DNA of 64,000 bases from positions 76,065,132 through 76,129,131 of the forward strand of contig NC_080570.1 of the NCBI RefSeq assembly GCF_030247185.1, in the 5' to 3' direction. Origin of the DNA: Malaya genurostris (taxonomy: Eukaryota; Arthropoda; Insecta; Diptera; Culicidae). Made by a program: the position numbers and the translations under genes. The stretch's first letter is position 1, and each line of letters begins with the position of its first letter. Shown here in pieces: positions 11,774 through 24,300 of the stretch. Under the pieces are notes generated by a model. The model had not been told where the DNA came from. It saw only the letters and a program-made list of their open reading frames with translations, and did not search any database.

Positions 11774-12419
11774 ATAATTAGTTGATTCAACCAATTTGCT
11801 ATTTGATTTGTACATATTGAAGTAGTTGAAAAATATGTTGTTTTTAATGCTGTCTAATGTCAAAAACAGCACAAAGCAAAACAAAATCGCAATGGAAAAT
11901 AAAACATTACTTTAGTTGAAATTCAAACGCGTTTCTCAAACATTTTCATGCAAACGGAATTCGATTATTATACGTTTGTAAAGCTCGTGAAGAGTAACTT
12001 TTGAATGATAGTAAATTAATGTTTATCATAACAATAGTTGTCAGAATATTAATGTGATGATAAATTATCTACATCTTTACTGCTCTGGCGTTACAAGAAG
12101 AAACGATTGATATAAAGTAGTGCTATGCACAGAACGTGTTTAACCAAAACTAGAACCCAGTGAATTGTATGCGTTGGTCTTAAAATCAACTTTATTCTCC
12201 ATCGTGAAATGCATGTTAATGAATGAGCATCATGTTATCTTCAAGTCATGTACAAAAATTGTATGAACAAAGTGATTAAATTGAAAATGTTTAATATTCA
12301 TTCATATAATCTGTTGAATTTGTAAGTTGCAATGGCTCAAAAAATAAAAATCAGTGCATTCGTAAGTTCGTAATATCTAAAATAACTGAAACCGATTTGT
12401 TTTTCAACTCACATAACTG
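11774..12419. other. No gene recognised
   Basis: AT-rich unique-looking sequence between the mariner and the foldback element. I see no supported feature. Confidence 0.45.
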
Positions 12420-12423
12420 TTAA

Positions 12424-13127
12424 GGCCATCGTCCAAGTACCATGCGCGCGGGTGGTTTTAGGAAATTTTCGATGGAAATTTTGAAAAATTTGCCAAAACC
12501 AAAAACATACAGACCTTTGAAATACTTTTATCTGTCTACAGGGTGAAAATGGCTGGAAAATTCGGAAGATTTTCCGAGTCTTATCAAAAATAGAACTGAA
12601 AAAAAGAGCTTTTTTAGTAATTTTTCAAAATATTTGAAAAAATAATTCGATGGAATGAAAATTTTTTTTTTTCAGAAAAAACCTTATGCTGGCAACAAGG
12701 ATCACATTCGGAAACATTTTTGGAAAACCTTTTCACGAATTTTATATTATGGAAAATCAACGAATTTTATATAACCGATTTCGTGGAAATTTTAGAAATT
12801 CGTGGATTTTCTATGAAAAACGTGAAAAGGTTTTCCAAAAATGTGTCCGAATGTAATCTTTGTATCCATCATAAGGTTTATTTGAGAAAAAAAATTTATG
12901 TAATCGCATTATTTCAAAGATAATTGTGAAAGATCACAAAAACACTCATTTTTCAGAGCTATTTTTGATAAGACTCGAAAAATCCTCCGAATTTTCCAGC
13001 CATTTTAACCCTGCAGATAGATAAAAGTATTTTAAAGGTCTGTATGTTTTTGGTTTTGCACATTTTTCAAAATTTCCATCAAAAATTTCCTAAAACCACC
13101 CGCGCGCATGGTACTTGGACGATGGCC
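12424..13127. mobile_element. 704-bp foldback (MITE-like) element with about 340-bp arms
   Basis: The left end GGCCATCGTCCAAGTACC is mirrored exactly at the right end, and the inverted match continues to the centre near 12770 with scattered mismatches. Both arms include a CCATGCGCGCGGGTGG block close to the end. TTAA flanks both sides (12420-12423 and 13128-13131). That could be a piggyBac-type duplication, though TA alone would fit Tc1/mariner. No coding potential is visible beyond an open frame forced by the repeat. A transcript would form one long hairpin. Confidence 0.87.
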
Positions 13128-13131
13128 TTAA

Positions 13132-13483
13132 ATCAAAAACAAGGTCGGTTGTTGTAACTAAAATCTCTATTGAAATTGAAAGGTGTGTGTCTTGACTAAC
13201 CGACAGCATCTTTTTTCTACCAAAAATTTTGTTATTTCAACCATCGTTTCTGTTTATCGAAAAACAAAAATGACAGTTCAGAAAAAACAACAATCGATTA
13301 GTTGTACCAAATTTTACCCATAAAATTCAGAAAAAACCACTAATATTTTGGTTGTTTCACGATCGCGAGGGGTTCCGTTTGTATAGTATGGATGAATGAG
13401 TAGAGCATTAGTATGTAACTAAGTGAAAGTAACGAATGCCAGAGAAAGTACCAAGTATTATACAATGCAATCTAATGCTGTTT
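13132..13483. other. No gene recognised
   Basis: Spacer between the foldback element and a CR copy. Nothing was noticed. Confidence 0.45.
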
Positions 13484-14403
13484 GGCCTTTCTCATATAGA
13501 AAGGTTATGTAATCACTTGAAAAACCAATTAGTAAAAATGGGCCCGGAGGGCCAAGTGTCATATGCAATTCGACTTAGTTCATCGAGCTAAGAAATGTCT
13601 GTGTGTGTATGTATGTGTGCCAAATAACCTCACTAGGTTTTCTCGGATATGGCTAAACCGATTTTGACAAACTTAGATTGAAAAAAAAGGTCTCACGGTC
13701 CCATACGGAACTCCTGAATTTCATCCGGGTCCGGAGTTATAGGATAAAGTGTGTTAAATATTGTACACCGTCACTTAAACCGGCGGAACAAAACACGCAA
13801 ATTTTTATTTCTAATTCGGACTCAAAACCGATATTATTTATCTTAGGGTCAAATGAAAGGCCTTAGGGGCCCATAAAAAATTGCTGCATATTTTTGGATA
13901 CAATAAAAATTTAAATCATCGTTTAGAGTACGATGACAAAATCGTATAAAATCATAAAATTTGAATAAAAACTAGTAGAGTTTGTACGTCATGTTAGCTG
14001 GTGGCCGTACGACTTCGATTATGCAGGTTCTCGGGCCGGTGCTGAAACTTAATAATAGTTTTTTTTTTTTGTTTCAATTATAGAGGTTTTAGCCATAAAG
14101 TAATTCGTCTCTTCGGGCCAGAAAAAATTTCTGACCCTATGTGCGGGATTGGGAAGGTGGGCTGCGTGAAAGGCATCGACTATCCCATCAGACACCCGTT
14201 CCCACCTATAATAGTGAACCCCCTTCGTTTTCTTAGAGATGACCTACACGAGTCAAGCACTGTTTCATTCTATAGGTTATACTAATTAATTCACAAACAA
14301 ACCCTTGGTTTCTTTCAAAAATCGAAGAGAAACATTTTAAATAGAATACCACAGTGTTATATATGATAAAGGTATCATTACACCACTAGGTGAATAAAAA
14401 TCA
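13484..14403 (+). mobile_element. Composite repeat CR, copy at 13.5 kb (forward orientation)
   Basis: It opens with GGCCTTTCTCATATAGAAAG and GGCCCGGAGGGCC, then a short TG-rich tract, satellite-type sequence (GATATGGCTAAACCGATTTT, CATACGGAACTCCTGAATTT) and a unique block. It closes with GGTATCATTACACCACTAGG. These are the two ends seen in the other CR copies. A SINE sits inside at 14060-14207. Only one or two satellite units are present. CR has no recognisable protein. Confidence 0.78.
14060..14207 (-). mobile_element. tRNA-derived SINE inserted in CR
   Basis: A complete copy on the minus strand: GGGAACGGGTGTCTGATGGG at the head, a degraded B-box region, CTGGCCCGAAGAGACGAA, AACCTCTATAATTGAAAC and a poly(A) tail read as T on the plus strand. 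ATAATAGT is present at both 14052-14059 and 14208-14215, an 8-bp target duplication. The insertion postdates the CR copy. Confidence 0.85.
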
Positions 14404-17270
14404 ATTTTTGTTTTTTGCTCTGCACTGTTGTAGTATAGCACCGAATATACTTGCTCTAATTTGAGTGTAATCAAAACATTCTTCTCTGCCCCACACCGGT
14501 GCAGTGCCACAGTTTGAAATGGAAACACTATAAGAGAGAGCTGCATTTAACATGCAACCAAATTACTAGGTGTGCAGATTTTGGACGATGTTGTCCATGC
14601 GGCTCCCAAAGATAACAAATAGAACCTGATTCCATTCCCCTTTCTGAGGACGGGAGAAACAGACACATTGAGTTAATACATATTGCAATTCATGAATCCA
14701 TATATACATACCAAGGTACCATGGAAGATTTGATTAATATATTTTATTTCTTCCACAAATCAGTAGACAGTATTTATTCTGTCATAATAATTGCAATGTA
14801 CGTATGAATATTCTGTTTTCTGATCCTTTGGGGAATATACTAAGCACTTTATTAATCGTAGTTCCGTGCGGAGAGTGATGAAGTTAAAGTAAGAAAGAAA
14901 TAAGGTATTGTGAAAAGGTACACTACAAAGTGTTCTACAGTCGATAACATTACTGTCTGTAACAAAAATTACATGTATTTTACACAAAAAATACTAGGGG
15001 CCATTGGATGAAATGGTCCACGTGAACCGTATTATTCCAGAAATACACATCTTATACTTTCTGTTGAAAGATGACACCTGTGTCAAAGTTGGCGAAATTT
15101 AGGTCCAATCAAACCTCCTCCGATCCGAATGTGTTTTTACCTCTGTCCGAATCAGTTTTTTCGATATTACAATGTGATTAATATCAGTGCGGTACCGAAC
15201 CAGATCGATAAGTTTTAAAGTTTCTTAACGATTCATAAAATTTCAATTTACTTTTACTTCCGATAATAATAGTCCTCCCTTTCGAATAAATTCACCTGTT
15301 TAGGACGAATGTAATATATTAATATTCCTCCCAATTGCATCAAGTTGAATAAAATTGATGACCAATAGCAAGCATAAGAAGGCTGGAAACCACCTAATTC
15401 CCTGTTGTCTACTTCAAGCACTATTAGTTATATCCACTACGTGATCGATCCAGAGAGCATCAAAAATCTTCATTTTTTTACATTTATAAGCGAACGTCAA
15501 TCTCGGTATGACCTGACTGTATCCTACTTCTTTACCTTGTAAGAAGTGTAAATTGACTCCGACACACATCCTCCATACGGGGGTACCCGCCCTCTAGCTC
15601 ATCATTCAAAGCCTAGGGTATTAGAGTACATGAATTGAAACGACGCGAAAAATACTTCATGCGATAAAATCGGTAAAGCAATTCAGTATTTTTCCAGTAG
15701 TATCATTTCAGCGTTTTTTCATTTAAGTTACAATTTGAAATCGGTCAAAATTGATTTTAAACACTAATATTTCAACCAGTAAACAATTAGAATGACTCAT
15801 ACCTCACAAAGAACATTCTTCTGCAGCAGCTGACGGTATACGCTTGTACATAGATTTCTGTAAAATTTTCTAAAAAATGTGAATATTTTCAATCAAATGA
15901 CTGCGGAAAATAAATTCTCAAAACAGTTGGTTTCGCACTTTCAGATGTAAGGTACTCATTTAAACAAAATACAAGACAAAAATATGTATGCAACTTTGCA
16001 TAATTATTTGAGCAGTTTTATGTCAGGCGAAATCTTTTAAAACAGATACGCTATTTTTCTCAATATCTTGAAGAAAATAATATAGTTTTTTTCTATTTAA
16101 ATTTTAAGTTGAACAGTTTTTTGCCAAAATTCTTCATAATGGAAATGAAAATAAATTTTTATTAATATTCACATCTGCATCAGCGGCCACTTATGTCCAG
16201 TACCGTACGCTCTCTTTGATATCGATCATTCAATGATAAGGATCTGTCGTTGTGCGCGATGCGGTCAGTACAGTCACGAACTGCCTCAGCTATTTTGGTA
16301 GACGCATTGTGCCAGATGGCATACTGAAAATTGTGAAATGAGTCAAGAGTGAACTCCGACTGGTATATTCAAGTGAAACTCAATAGCGTACTTCCACACG
16401 AAATTGAATAGCGGTCTAGTCCGCAATGCATAGGATTACCGCCTCGTATGCATCACTCGACGGGCCATTAAAAACATAATTTTGCAATTGAATAGAGCTG
16501 GTTATTTATCTTTCCGGTATAAAAGGAGTAAAGTTAGGGTTCTACATTGCGATGCGGAACTTGACCTTCTGTTTCAACCGACTTCGCAGCTGACTCGTAA
16601 TTGTACAGGACCATTGCATGACCAGTGCTACGATCCTACGGACACTAAGAATCCTTCCAAGTCGGGGCTCGAGCAAACGACCCCCGTCTTGGATAATCAG
16701 TGCGATATGAATGGATCTGCCAACCCAAGGACAAACATTCTAAGACGAAACGTAAAGAAAAATAAATACGGTTATGTGCCCTGAGCACAAAAATAGAATA
16801 AACTTCAAATGATCATAACTGCAGTTGTCTGATACAAACATGTTGCATATTCTGAAGCTTCTCGGTCATAGCAACTTAGTGCCGATCAAAACAATTGCTT
16901 TCCGGGCATTTGAATTCAAATAAAAATTATGAACCAACCCCCAAGTTAGAGACGAACCTGAGTAGTATTTATATAATATTTTTCGCACTTTGCTTCGAGT
17001 GGATTTAGTTATCGGAAATTCAACTATGCGTGAGAGATGCGCATTGTTCTGTCAAAGTGGACTGATCTGTTTAACAATAATTTTTCAGTCGACGACTTAT
17101 GGGGAACTGTGAGATCTGGTTAATACTTGGAACAAATTTGATTATTAATTGAAACGAACACTATAAATATGTAAAAAAACAGTTTATGTTAAACTGTTAT
17201 GCTATCCAGCAGTTCATAAACATAAACTGCTAAGCAGACACAAAGTTTCTGCTACATTTGGGGCTTTAAA
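14404..17270. other. No gene recognised
   Basis: Long AT-rich stretch with open frames under 101 codons. The longest (16482-16784) has no ATG start and no motif I recognise. No repeat ends, tRNA or splice-supported exon was found. Confidence 0.45.
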
Positions 17271-17274
17271 GTTG

Positions 17275-17600
17275 GTTTATTCAATCTACTCTCCTACGCT
17301 AAATGTCCACACCATGGACTCAACGGTAAACGTCAAATCCTGTGTAACATTCACGCTATCTTTCCTGCACACTTTCATCCACTCTTTCTTCAAGTTCTTC
17401 CCTGTTTTCTGGAGCTTTCCTTTCATAATAACCCAGAATTTTGATCGGACGAAGTTCTGGCAAGAGTGGCGAATTTACCTTGTTGTACAACCCCATAAAC
17501 GGTTTCGCGGAATGGCCCTCTGTTAAACCCGCCAAAACAGAGTGTGCTTCGTGGGACCGTTGAAAGAGCAGAAGGCGATTCTGGAGGTATTTTTCTGCAT
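17275..17600 (-). pseudogene. Unidentified repeated coding fragment, copy A
   Basis: Minus-strand sequence aligns over about 330 bp with 47528-47885. It starts near CTCCAGAATCGCCTTCTGCT and runs through AGCGTGAATGTTACACAGGA to an AATAAA-containing end. The conceptual peptide includes NRLLLFQRSHEAH and, near the end, VWTFSVGE. I do not recognise the family. Recurrence, a shared 3' boundary with a polyadenylation-like signal, and decay point to a transposable-element ORF end. Frames are broken by stops and indels relative to copy B. Confidence 0.5.
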
Positions 17601-17711
17601 ATAACGGATGTTTTTCAGAAGGTTTGTTATTTCAATAAGGACTAATTTGTTAATAGTGTTAAGTGACGTCTCTACACAGTGTAGTTTGACAAATCATCAT
17701 GAAGAGGTTAA

Positions 17712-18345
17712 ATAAAAAAACCTGTTTTAATCCACCTAGTGGTGTGATAATGTCTTTCTCTTCTTTCATAACAGTCTCATGAAAATATATTTCATAGTTT
17801 TATTAAATAATTTCGGATACTAATTTTGACACCAATTGATTCAGATTGATTCGAGTAGTTCACAAAAGCACGCTTCAGTGTTTATGTCACACAGTCAGCA
17901 TCAATTTTCCAAACTAGTGCTTACATTTGCGTTGCCTATTCGTATGAGAAAAGTGATGCTAATCTAAAAAACGAGTGACATTATTTTCACATTCCTGGTA
18001 TATATCACCCTGTAATTAATGAACCGGAAATCGGATCCGCATGAAACTGCACGGATCAGCATGGAACTTTGTATGGTACCATAAGACCTTTCATTTGAAT
18101 CTAAGTTTGTTAAAATCGGTTTAACCATCCCAGAGTAATGTGAGTGACATTATTATCACATTTTTGATGTATTACTTTCACATTTTTTATGCATATCACT
18201 CTGTGTATCCGGAATCAGAGTTTGGATCTAAATGATATTCAGGAACTTCGTATAGGACCGTGAGACCTTTCATTTGAATCTGAGTTTCAGAAAATCGGTT
18301 TAGCCATCACCGAGAAAAGTGAGTGACGTTATTTTCACATTCAAG
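17712..18345 (-). mobile_element. Composite repeat CR, copy at 17.7 kb (reverse orientation)
   Basis: Begins with CCTGTTTTAATCCACCTAGT and continues to satellite units near 18000-18345, such as ACCTTTCATTTGAATCTGAG and GTGAGTGACGTTATTTTCAC. It has no hairpin end, being cut off where a transposase fragment begins. Confidence 0.72.
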
Positions 18346-18850
18346 AATTACCGATGCATCCCGATAAATGTACTCTTTGGAATGGTCTATGGGCTAGTGG
18401 AATCATCGGTCCTCATTTCATTAAAAATGAAGAAGGACGACACGTTACCGTGAATGGAAATCGATACAGAACCATGATCAATGAATTTTTGTTGCCAAAT
18501 CTTCAAGATATGGATGTGGATGAAATGTGGTTTCAACAGGATGGTGACTGCGGCCGAAACAAATGACTTATTGAATGAACATTTCAACGACAACATTATT
18601 CCGAGAAACTGACCAGTGAATTGGCCTCTGCGTTCGTGTGATTTGACACCACTGAATTATTTTTGTAGGAATACGTGAAGCCATTGGTTTATATGGATAA
18701 ACCAGCAACAATTGATGTTTTGGAAACCAATATTTAATATGTCATTGCTGAAATACGCCCTTAAATGCTTAAAAAAGTCGTTTAAAATTGGACCCCCAGA
18801 ATGATCTTTGTGAAAAATAGTCGTGGCGCCCATATGCCGAAATAATATTT
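18346..18850 (+). pseudogene. Tc1/mariner-superfamily transposase, C-terminal fragment
   Basis: The frame reads MHPDKCTLWNGLWASGIIGP, then VTVNGNRYRTMINEF and DMDVDEMWFQQDG, the block carrying the second catalytic Asp. After a frame change comes NWPLRSCDLTPLNYF, where related proteins have CDLTPLDFF, so the third catalytic Asp is Asn here. Stops and shifts follow, and the end resembles RGAHMPK. This is a type of IS630/Tc1-mariner transposase different from the two other mariners in the window. The N-terminal half and terminal repeats are missing. The fragment abuts a CR satellite unit. Confidence 0.75.
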
Positions 18851-19895
18851 AAATGATAAATGCTAAGAAATCATTCACAAAATAAAAAAAATTAGAGGGT
18901 TGTATTCAAGACACGAAGGAGCACAATAACATTAAAAATGGAACGTTTCTAGGGTCTTCATAATGAATACAAAAACAAAGATGATAATGATGATGTTACA
19001 CTAAACTAAAAACTTATTCGATTGACTAATTACAAACTTACTCTAGTTTAAGCGCTTAATTTGTTAGCTTTACAATTAGATTCTTTAACGTCCTTTAACT
19101 AGAAGACAATTATGATGAATTCAAAGTTACTTGAAAGCTCAATTTTAGAAACAAACAACCTGAAGATTTAAACCTGAACAAATGAAACTATTTTATTTTA
19201 TGATAATAATTTTCGAGAAACGTACAAACTTATTAATTTTATGAACAGTTAATCGATTCAAGAGAAGATTTTATATATTTTAACGAAAAATGTTGTACCA
19301 GTAAACTCAGTAATAGTGTAATTTTATTAAACCCTCATCAAAATCGTCGATAATCTTCGGAAAGTGTCGGTAAATAATATGGCAACAATACAAGGAAGAA
19401 AACATGTGAAACAGTCCGCATAAAATATTTAGTTGCTTACATTGATTTTCGCTTTGGCATATTAGGAATATACGGAATGAATACGCAACAAAATTCCGAA
19501 ATTTTGTTCTTATTGTAACTTGATGTTATTAACACATGAATGAACATTGTCATAGTTACAACGTGTGTAGTCACAAGCCGCTCATTGTTTTGAATCAAAT
19601 AATAATTAAACTGAAACTGGCGGTTAACCAAATTCTACGAGGGTTCCTATTCAAACGATACATGTAAAATCGCAGGTAAACTTGCCTTGCCGCAACTTTA
19701 TACTGAATCCATTTAAGTATGCAAACCGATCCGTTGACAAATTAAAACATCTTAAGCTTACTATATTAAAGCTCATTTTAATGAGGAAAATCCATTAACA
19801 AATCATCGAGGAACAAGCGCTGCAAATTACATCCGAAAAATCTATCGCCGATAATTCTAAATTGGCCTGATAGTTACCAGAGAGCCAAAATAAAA
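18851..19895. other. No gene recognised
   Basis: AT-rich spacer before the irritans mariner. Nothing supported. Confidence 0.45.
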
Positions 19896-20078
19896 TAACA
19901 GATCGGCTGAAAAGTTCGTATCGTTTCTATGAGAGGGCGCCACTAGAATTACATCCATACCATTTTCAGTTAGTACCAACCTTCAAAAGATACGTGTATA
20001 AATTTGACAGCTGTCTGATTATTATTTTGTGAGATATTGCATTTTGATTGAAGCTACTTTTGTTATTGTGAAAAAAAC

Positions 20079-21300
20079 ATGGAAAAAAAGGAATTTCGTG
20101 TGTTGATGAAACACTACTTTTTGATGAAAAAAAGTGCCGCCGATACCAAAAAATGGCTTGATGAGTGTTATCCAGACTCTGCACCGGGCGAAGCAACAAT
20201 TCGTAAGTGGTTTGCAAAATTTCGTACTGGTCATATGAGCACCGAAGACGATGAACGCAGTGGACGTCCAAAAGAGGCTGTTACCGATGAAAACGTGAAA
20301 AAAATCCACAAAGTGATTTTCAATGACCGTAAAGTGAAGTTGATCGAGATAGCTGACACCCTAAAGATATCAAAGGAACGTGTTGGACATATTATTCACG
20401 AATATTTGGATATGAGAAAGCTTTGTGCAAAATGGGTGCCGCGTGAGCTCACAATCGATCAAAAAACAACAACGAATTGGCGGGGACGGGTATAGCGTGA
20501 TGGGTAAGTCGATGCCTTTCACGCAGCCCACCTGGGTTCGATTCCCAACCCCGGACATAGGGTTAGAAAATTTTTCTGGCCCGAAGAGGCGAATGACCTT
20601 AAGGTTAAAACCTCTATAATCGAAACAAAAAAAAAAAAAAAAACAACGAATTGATGATTCTGAGCAGTGTTTGGAGCTTTTATATCGAAATAAAACCGAT
20701 TTTTTTCGTCGATATATAACAATCGACGAAACATGGCTCCATCACTTCACTCCGGAGTCCAATCGACAGTCAGCTGAGTAGACTGCACGCGATGAACCGA
20801 ACCCAAAGCGTGGAAAGACTCAACAATCGACCGGTAAGATTATGGCGTCTGTATTTTGGGATTCGCATGGTATAATTTTCATCGACTACCTTGAGAAGGG
20901 AAAAACCATCAACAGTGACTATTATATAGCGTTATTAGAGCGTTTGAAGGACGAAATTTCAAAAAAACGGCCTCATTTGAAGAAGAAAAAAGTTTTGTTT
21001 CATCAAGACAATGCACCGTGGCACAAGTCGATGAAAACCATGCTGAAATTGAACGAATTGGGCTTCGAATTGCTCCCTCATCCACCGTATTCTCCAGATT
21101 TGGCCCCCAGTGACTTTTTCCTGTTCTCAGACCTCAAGAGAATGCTCGCTGGTCAAAAATTTAGAAGCAATGAAGAGGTAATCGCTGAAACTGAGGCCTA
21201 TTTTGAGGCAAAGGACAAATCGTACTACAAAAATGGTATCGAAAAGTTGGAAGATCGCTTTAATCGCTGTATCGCCTCTGATGGCAATTATGTTGAATAA
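20079..21300 (+). pseudogene. Irritans-type mariner transposase, lightly damaged, SINE-split
   Basis: ATG at 20079 opens MEKKEFRVLMKHYFLMKKSA. The N-terminal HTH pair follows, including SGRPKEAVTDENVKKIHK and KISKERVGHIIHEYLDMRKL, the linker with WVPREL, and the catalytic triad: TIDETWLHH, FHQDNAPWH and YSPDLAPSDFFLF. All three Asp residues of the DD34D triad are retained. The end is SDGNYVE then TAA. Lesions are one extra A near 20461-20466 that shifts the frame, the SINE at 20480-20641, and a TAG in place of a Trp codon near 20778 (SAE-stop-TARD). Otherwise the frame is open. This type of protein cuts and pastes its own element at TA sites. Confidence 0.92.
20480..20641 (+). mobile_element. 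tRNA-derived SINE, best-preserved copy
   Basis: Flanked by AACAACGAATTG at 20468-20479 and 20642-20653. The head holds an A box (TAGCGTGATGG) and, downstream, a B box (GGTTCGATTCC), the split RNA polymerase III promoter of tRNA-derived SINEs. The body ends AACCTCTATAATCGAAACA and an A run of about 16. No protein is encoded; such elements depend on a LINE reverse transcriptase. Confidence 0.92.
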
Positions 21301-21366
21301 TAAATAATTTTGGCAAAAAAATGTGTGTTTCTATTGAACGATACGAACTTTTCAGCCGAACTGTTA

Positions 21367-24300
21367 CTCAATGCAAACCAATTTTTCAATGGCATGCAAT
21401 TGAAATATTCAAATGACGTTATCTCATTAGTTTAAGTTAAATGTTTCCGAATCGATTGGTTGTTGAATTATATAAATCCATCAACAAATGACTGAGTTAT
21501 AAGCGTTCAAAATTATGACAGAAAAATGTTACGCGATTAGTTTTACATGTTTTAAATTGACACTCAGCCTCGTGTAGCGAAGAGTAAGGCATTTTAATGG
21601 CAAAAAAATTGCCATTTCATAATTTTTGTTGATGGTGTCGGTCGTTATGCACGGTTTGATGAATTTGCCACACTTACAATGAAGGTGCAGAATTTGCCTA
21701 CAGTTGCTATATAGCAAACGTTGAGAATACTAATGTGTAGTGCTAGTCTACATAATATTACCAGTATATACAAAAATTAAATAGCCAATATTTTTGACAA
21801 CTGACAACTAGCTACGTCCATGCTATGTGGGACAGTGTTTGGTATATTTTGCAAACTCTACAAAATCACTTTTCGTAGCATAAGATACCGTTACATGAAT
21901 TTAGGATGCTCAATCGATCAGAATAATTCATCGCTCTAAACGCACAGTTTCCGCAAAAACAACCCATAAAAATCCAATCAAATTGACAGGTACAATCCAT
22001 CGATTGTCATATATGCAAAACATCTGCCCAATGACCGCAATCAGCAACATGTCAAAGGCAGTACGCATCGGTGCGGTCAGCAGTCGAGAATATGCGAAAA
22101 ACCGGCTCCATGGATGGTTCTTATCTGTCTGAAATATCAAATGAACAAACGTCTCTAACATGGCATCAGTTCATCGATTTGGTTACATCGAATCGGCCCA
22201 ATCCCATTAAACTTCCATTGAAAACGGTTGCCATCTACCTACCTTCAACCAGTGACCTTCTCTAGTGCTGCCAGGCAAAAATAAAACAAGCATTTCACCA
22301 GTCCTCTCAAATCATACCCAACGAATGATTATTGATCATCACTTTTCGGGCGGAATATTTGGCTCGGTTTTGTCCCATTCGGTCGGTTTAAAAATAAAAC
22401 GAGCGATAAAATTGTGTGACCAATCTTGTTTTTTGGTCAACCGGGGCACTGTTCCCGTTCGTGTGAAAAGCCACCGAAATTCGATGGGGAAAAGCATCCC
22501 ATCATTTAACGTCCCTTCAGACACCAGATGGCTTGACTGATGATTCGTCCAGCGGCTACCAATCACGTTCTGGTCGAAGTCAAATAAACCCGATTAGGGA
22601 AAACGAGGTCGATAAATAAATAGTTATACATCACAACCTGACTGTTGAATTTCGTAATACTGTGTTGTGTGTTCAAAGGACTTGTCTCTGTGATGCTCCG
22701 TAGAGAGTTCAGTTTCTTCCTGTTCTCGTAAACACTAACTTTCTGATGTATAAATTGAGTTACCACACCTGCCAAATTCAATTATTTCTACAACATATTC
22801 ATTCCATTTCTCATCTTGACCCAGGGATGAAATGACTACCTATAACGGTACGTTTCCGATTAGTTCATTGAATGCATCGATGGTCGAATGGACCGAGGCC
22901 GGTTTTATTGGATTTCACACGTAAACAACTTGAATTTTGACGTGATTTCGGAAAATGGTTCATAGAACTCATCACTAGACATGTGTTATCTTTGCTCTAT
23001 CTCAGATTGATTTTGATGTGTAGGATCGATTTTCAGTGTGTTGGTTGGACAGTAGTACATTTTCTCTTGTTTAGTTGTTTTCGATGTATTTAATTATGCC
23101 TGAACCGAAATAAATGTTTTTCTATGAAACAATCTGAGATTTACTGTTTTACATATTTCATGTAACTGTCTGGAAGATTTTCAACCGATTCCAAATCCAG
23201 CTGTGATAGTAAAATGAAAGCATAAGTAACTCCTTCAAAGAGGTGCTGGACTTTACGGCTGCTAACCAGAACCAGTAATCTTTTGACATATATTAAAGCC
23301 CACAAACCACTGCAAACTGCATAAGCTGAGGATTTTCCTCTACCAGATTATGCAACGTGTGTATGTGTCTCATTTAATGCCCGCTCTCAACAGGGACTTT
23401 TGCTGGTCTGTTTGTAAAAGTAGTAGACCAGAGACCACAGGCAGCGCGGCAGGCGGTACATTCAACAAATAAACCTCCTGCCTATTAGTGAAAGCTTGAC
23501 GTAGTGATTCTGCTGTACTTGGCACAACCACAACAGTTTCCTTCTTTTACCGATCCATCCTACTTGTTTATTCAATAAGTGTGTCCAATGAAAAACAAAA
23601 AGAGTCGTCTGGAAGATATAAACTAGCGTATGGAATAGTATATGGGTCGGATTTGTCCTAGGAGACCAACGATAATCTCTCCGTTTCATTCTACAAAATT
23701 GCTCAACGTCAGGCTGGAGTGCCGTCGGACCATGCCATTGGAGCTAGTTGAAAACGAATCGGAATGGGGACACATAGTTCCCATTACGTGCTTATCCTTT
23801 CTACATGATGGTCATAGCATACTGGTCCTCTTCCGTTTGCATCCGCTGTTGTGGAACTAAAAACGAAGTGTACTCTAAATTCAACAGCTGATTCCATGAT
23901 AGTGTCCTTCTTTGCCACATGCCAAGAGTTGGTTCGTCCGTTTATAGACATTCTGCTGGTTCGAGCAACAGCCATAACTACAGAATGGTCGCAGAACTTA
24001 AACGGAACGAAAAGGGGAACTATCTTTGAACGGGGCTTAAGTTTATTTACATAAATTATTCGGAGCGTGAAGAGGACTCCAGTCTAGATTTGGCAGGACA
24101 CCGGAATGCCGGTACTAAACGTTGTCCATGTTCACGTTTATAGACGGGAAAATAAAATTGAAGCGAAATGGTCTATTTATTTATGTTCTCGCTACTGCTG
24201 CTCAGTCCTATATCATCTCGTACCATCACTGGAATATAAAGGTACCGTATTAAATGGCTAGATATCCAAGCAGTGTCCGGTCAAATCCTCCACCAGTGCT

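Larger units (their letters stand above)
19898..21364 (+). mobile_element. Irritans-type mariner, full length, interrupted by a SINE
   Basis: The terminal repeats match inward: ACAGATCGGCTGAAAAGTTC on the left and the inverse of ACAGTTCGGCTGAAAAGTTC on the right, continuing through GTATCGTT. TA flanks both ends (19896-19897, 21365-21366). Removing the 162-bp SINE and one 12-bp target repeat leaves 1293 bp, the usual length for this family. The encoded transposase is close to the irritans (Himar-like) subfamily as I recall it. Confidence 0.93.

Noticed and set aside
12720..12923. 67-codon open frame
   Set aside because: It sits at the centre of the foldback element and reflects its inverted symmetry.
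16482..16784. 100-codon open frame ending KKNKYGYVP
   Set aside because: It opens with TTG, has no ATG near its start, no known motif and no splice evidence. I cannot support it as a gene.
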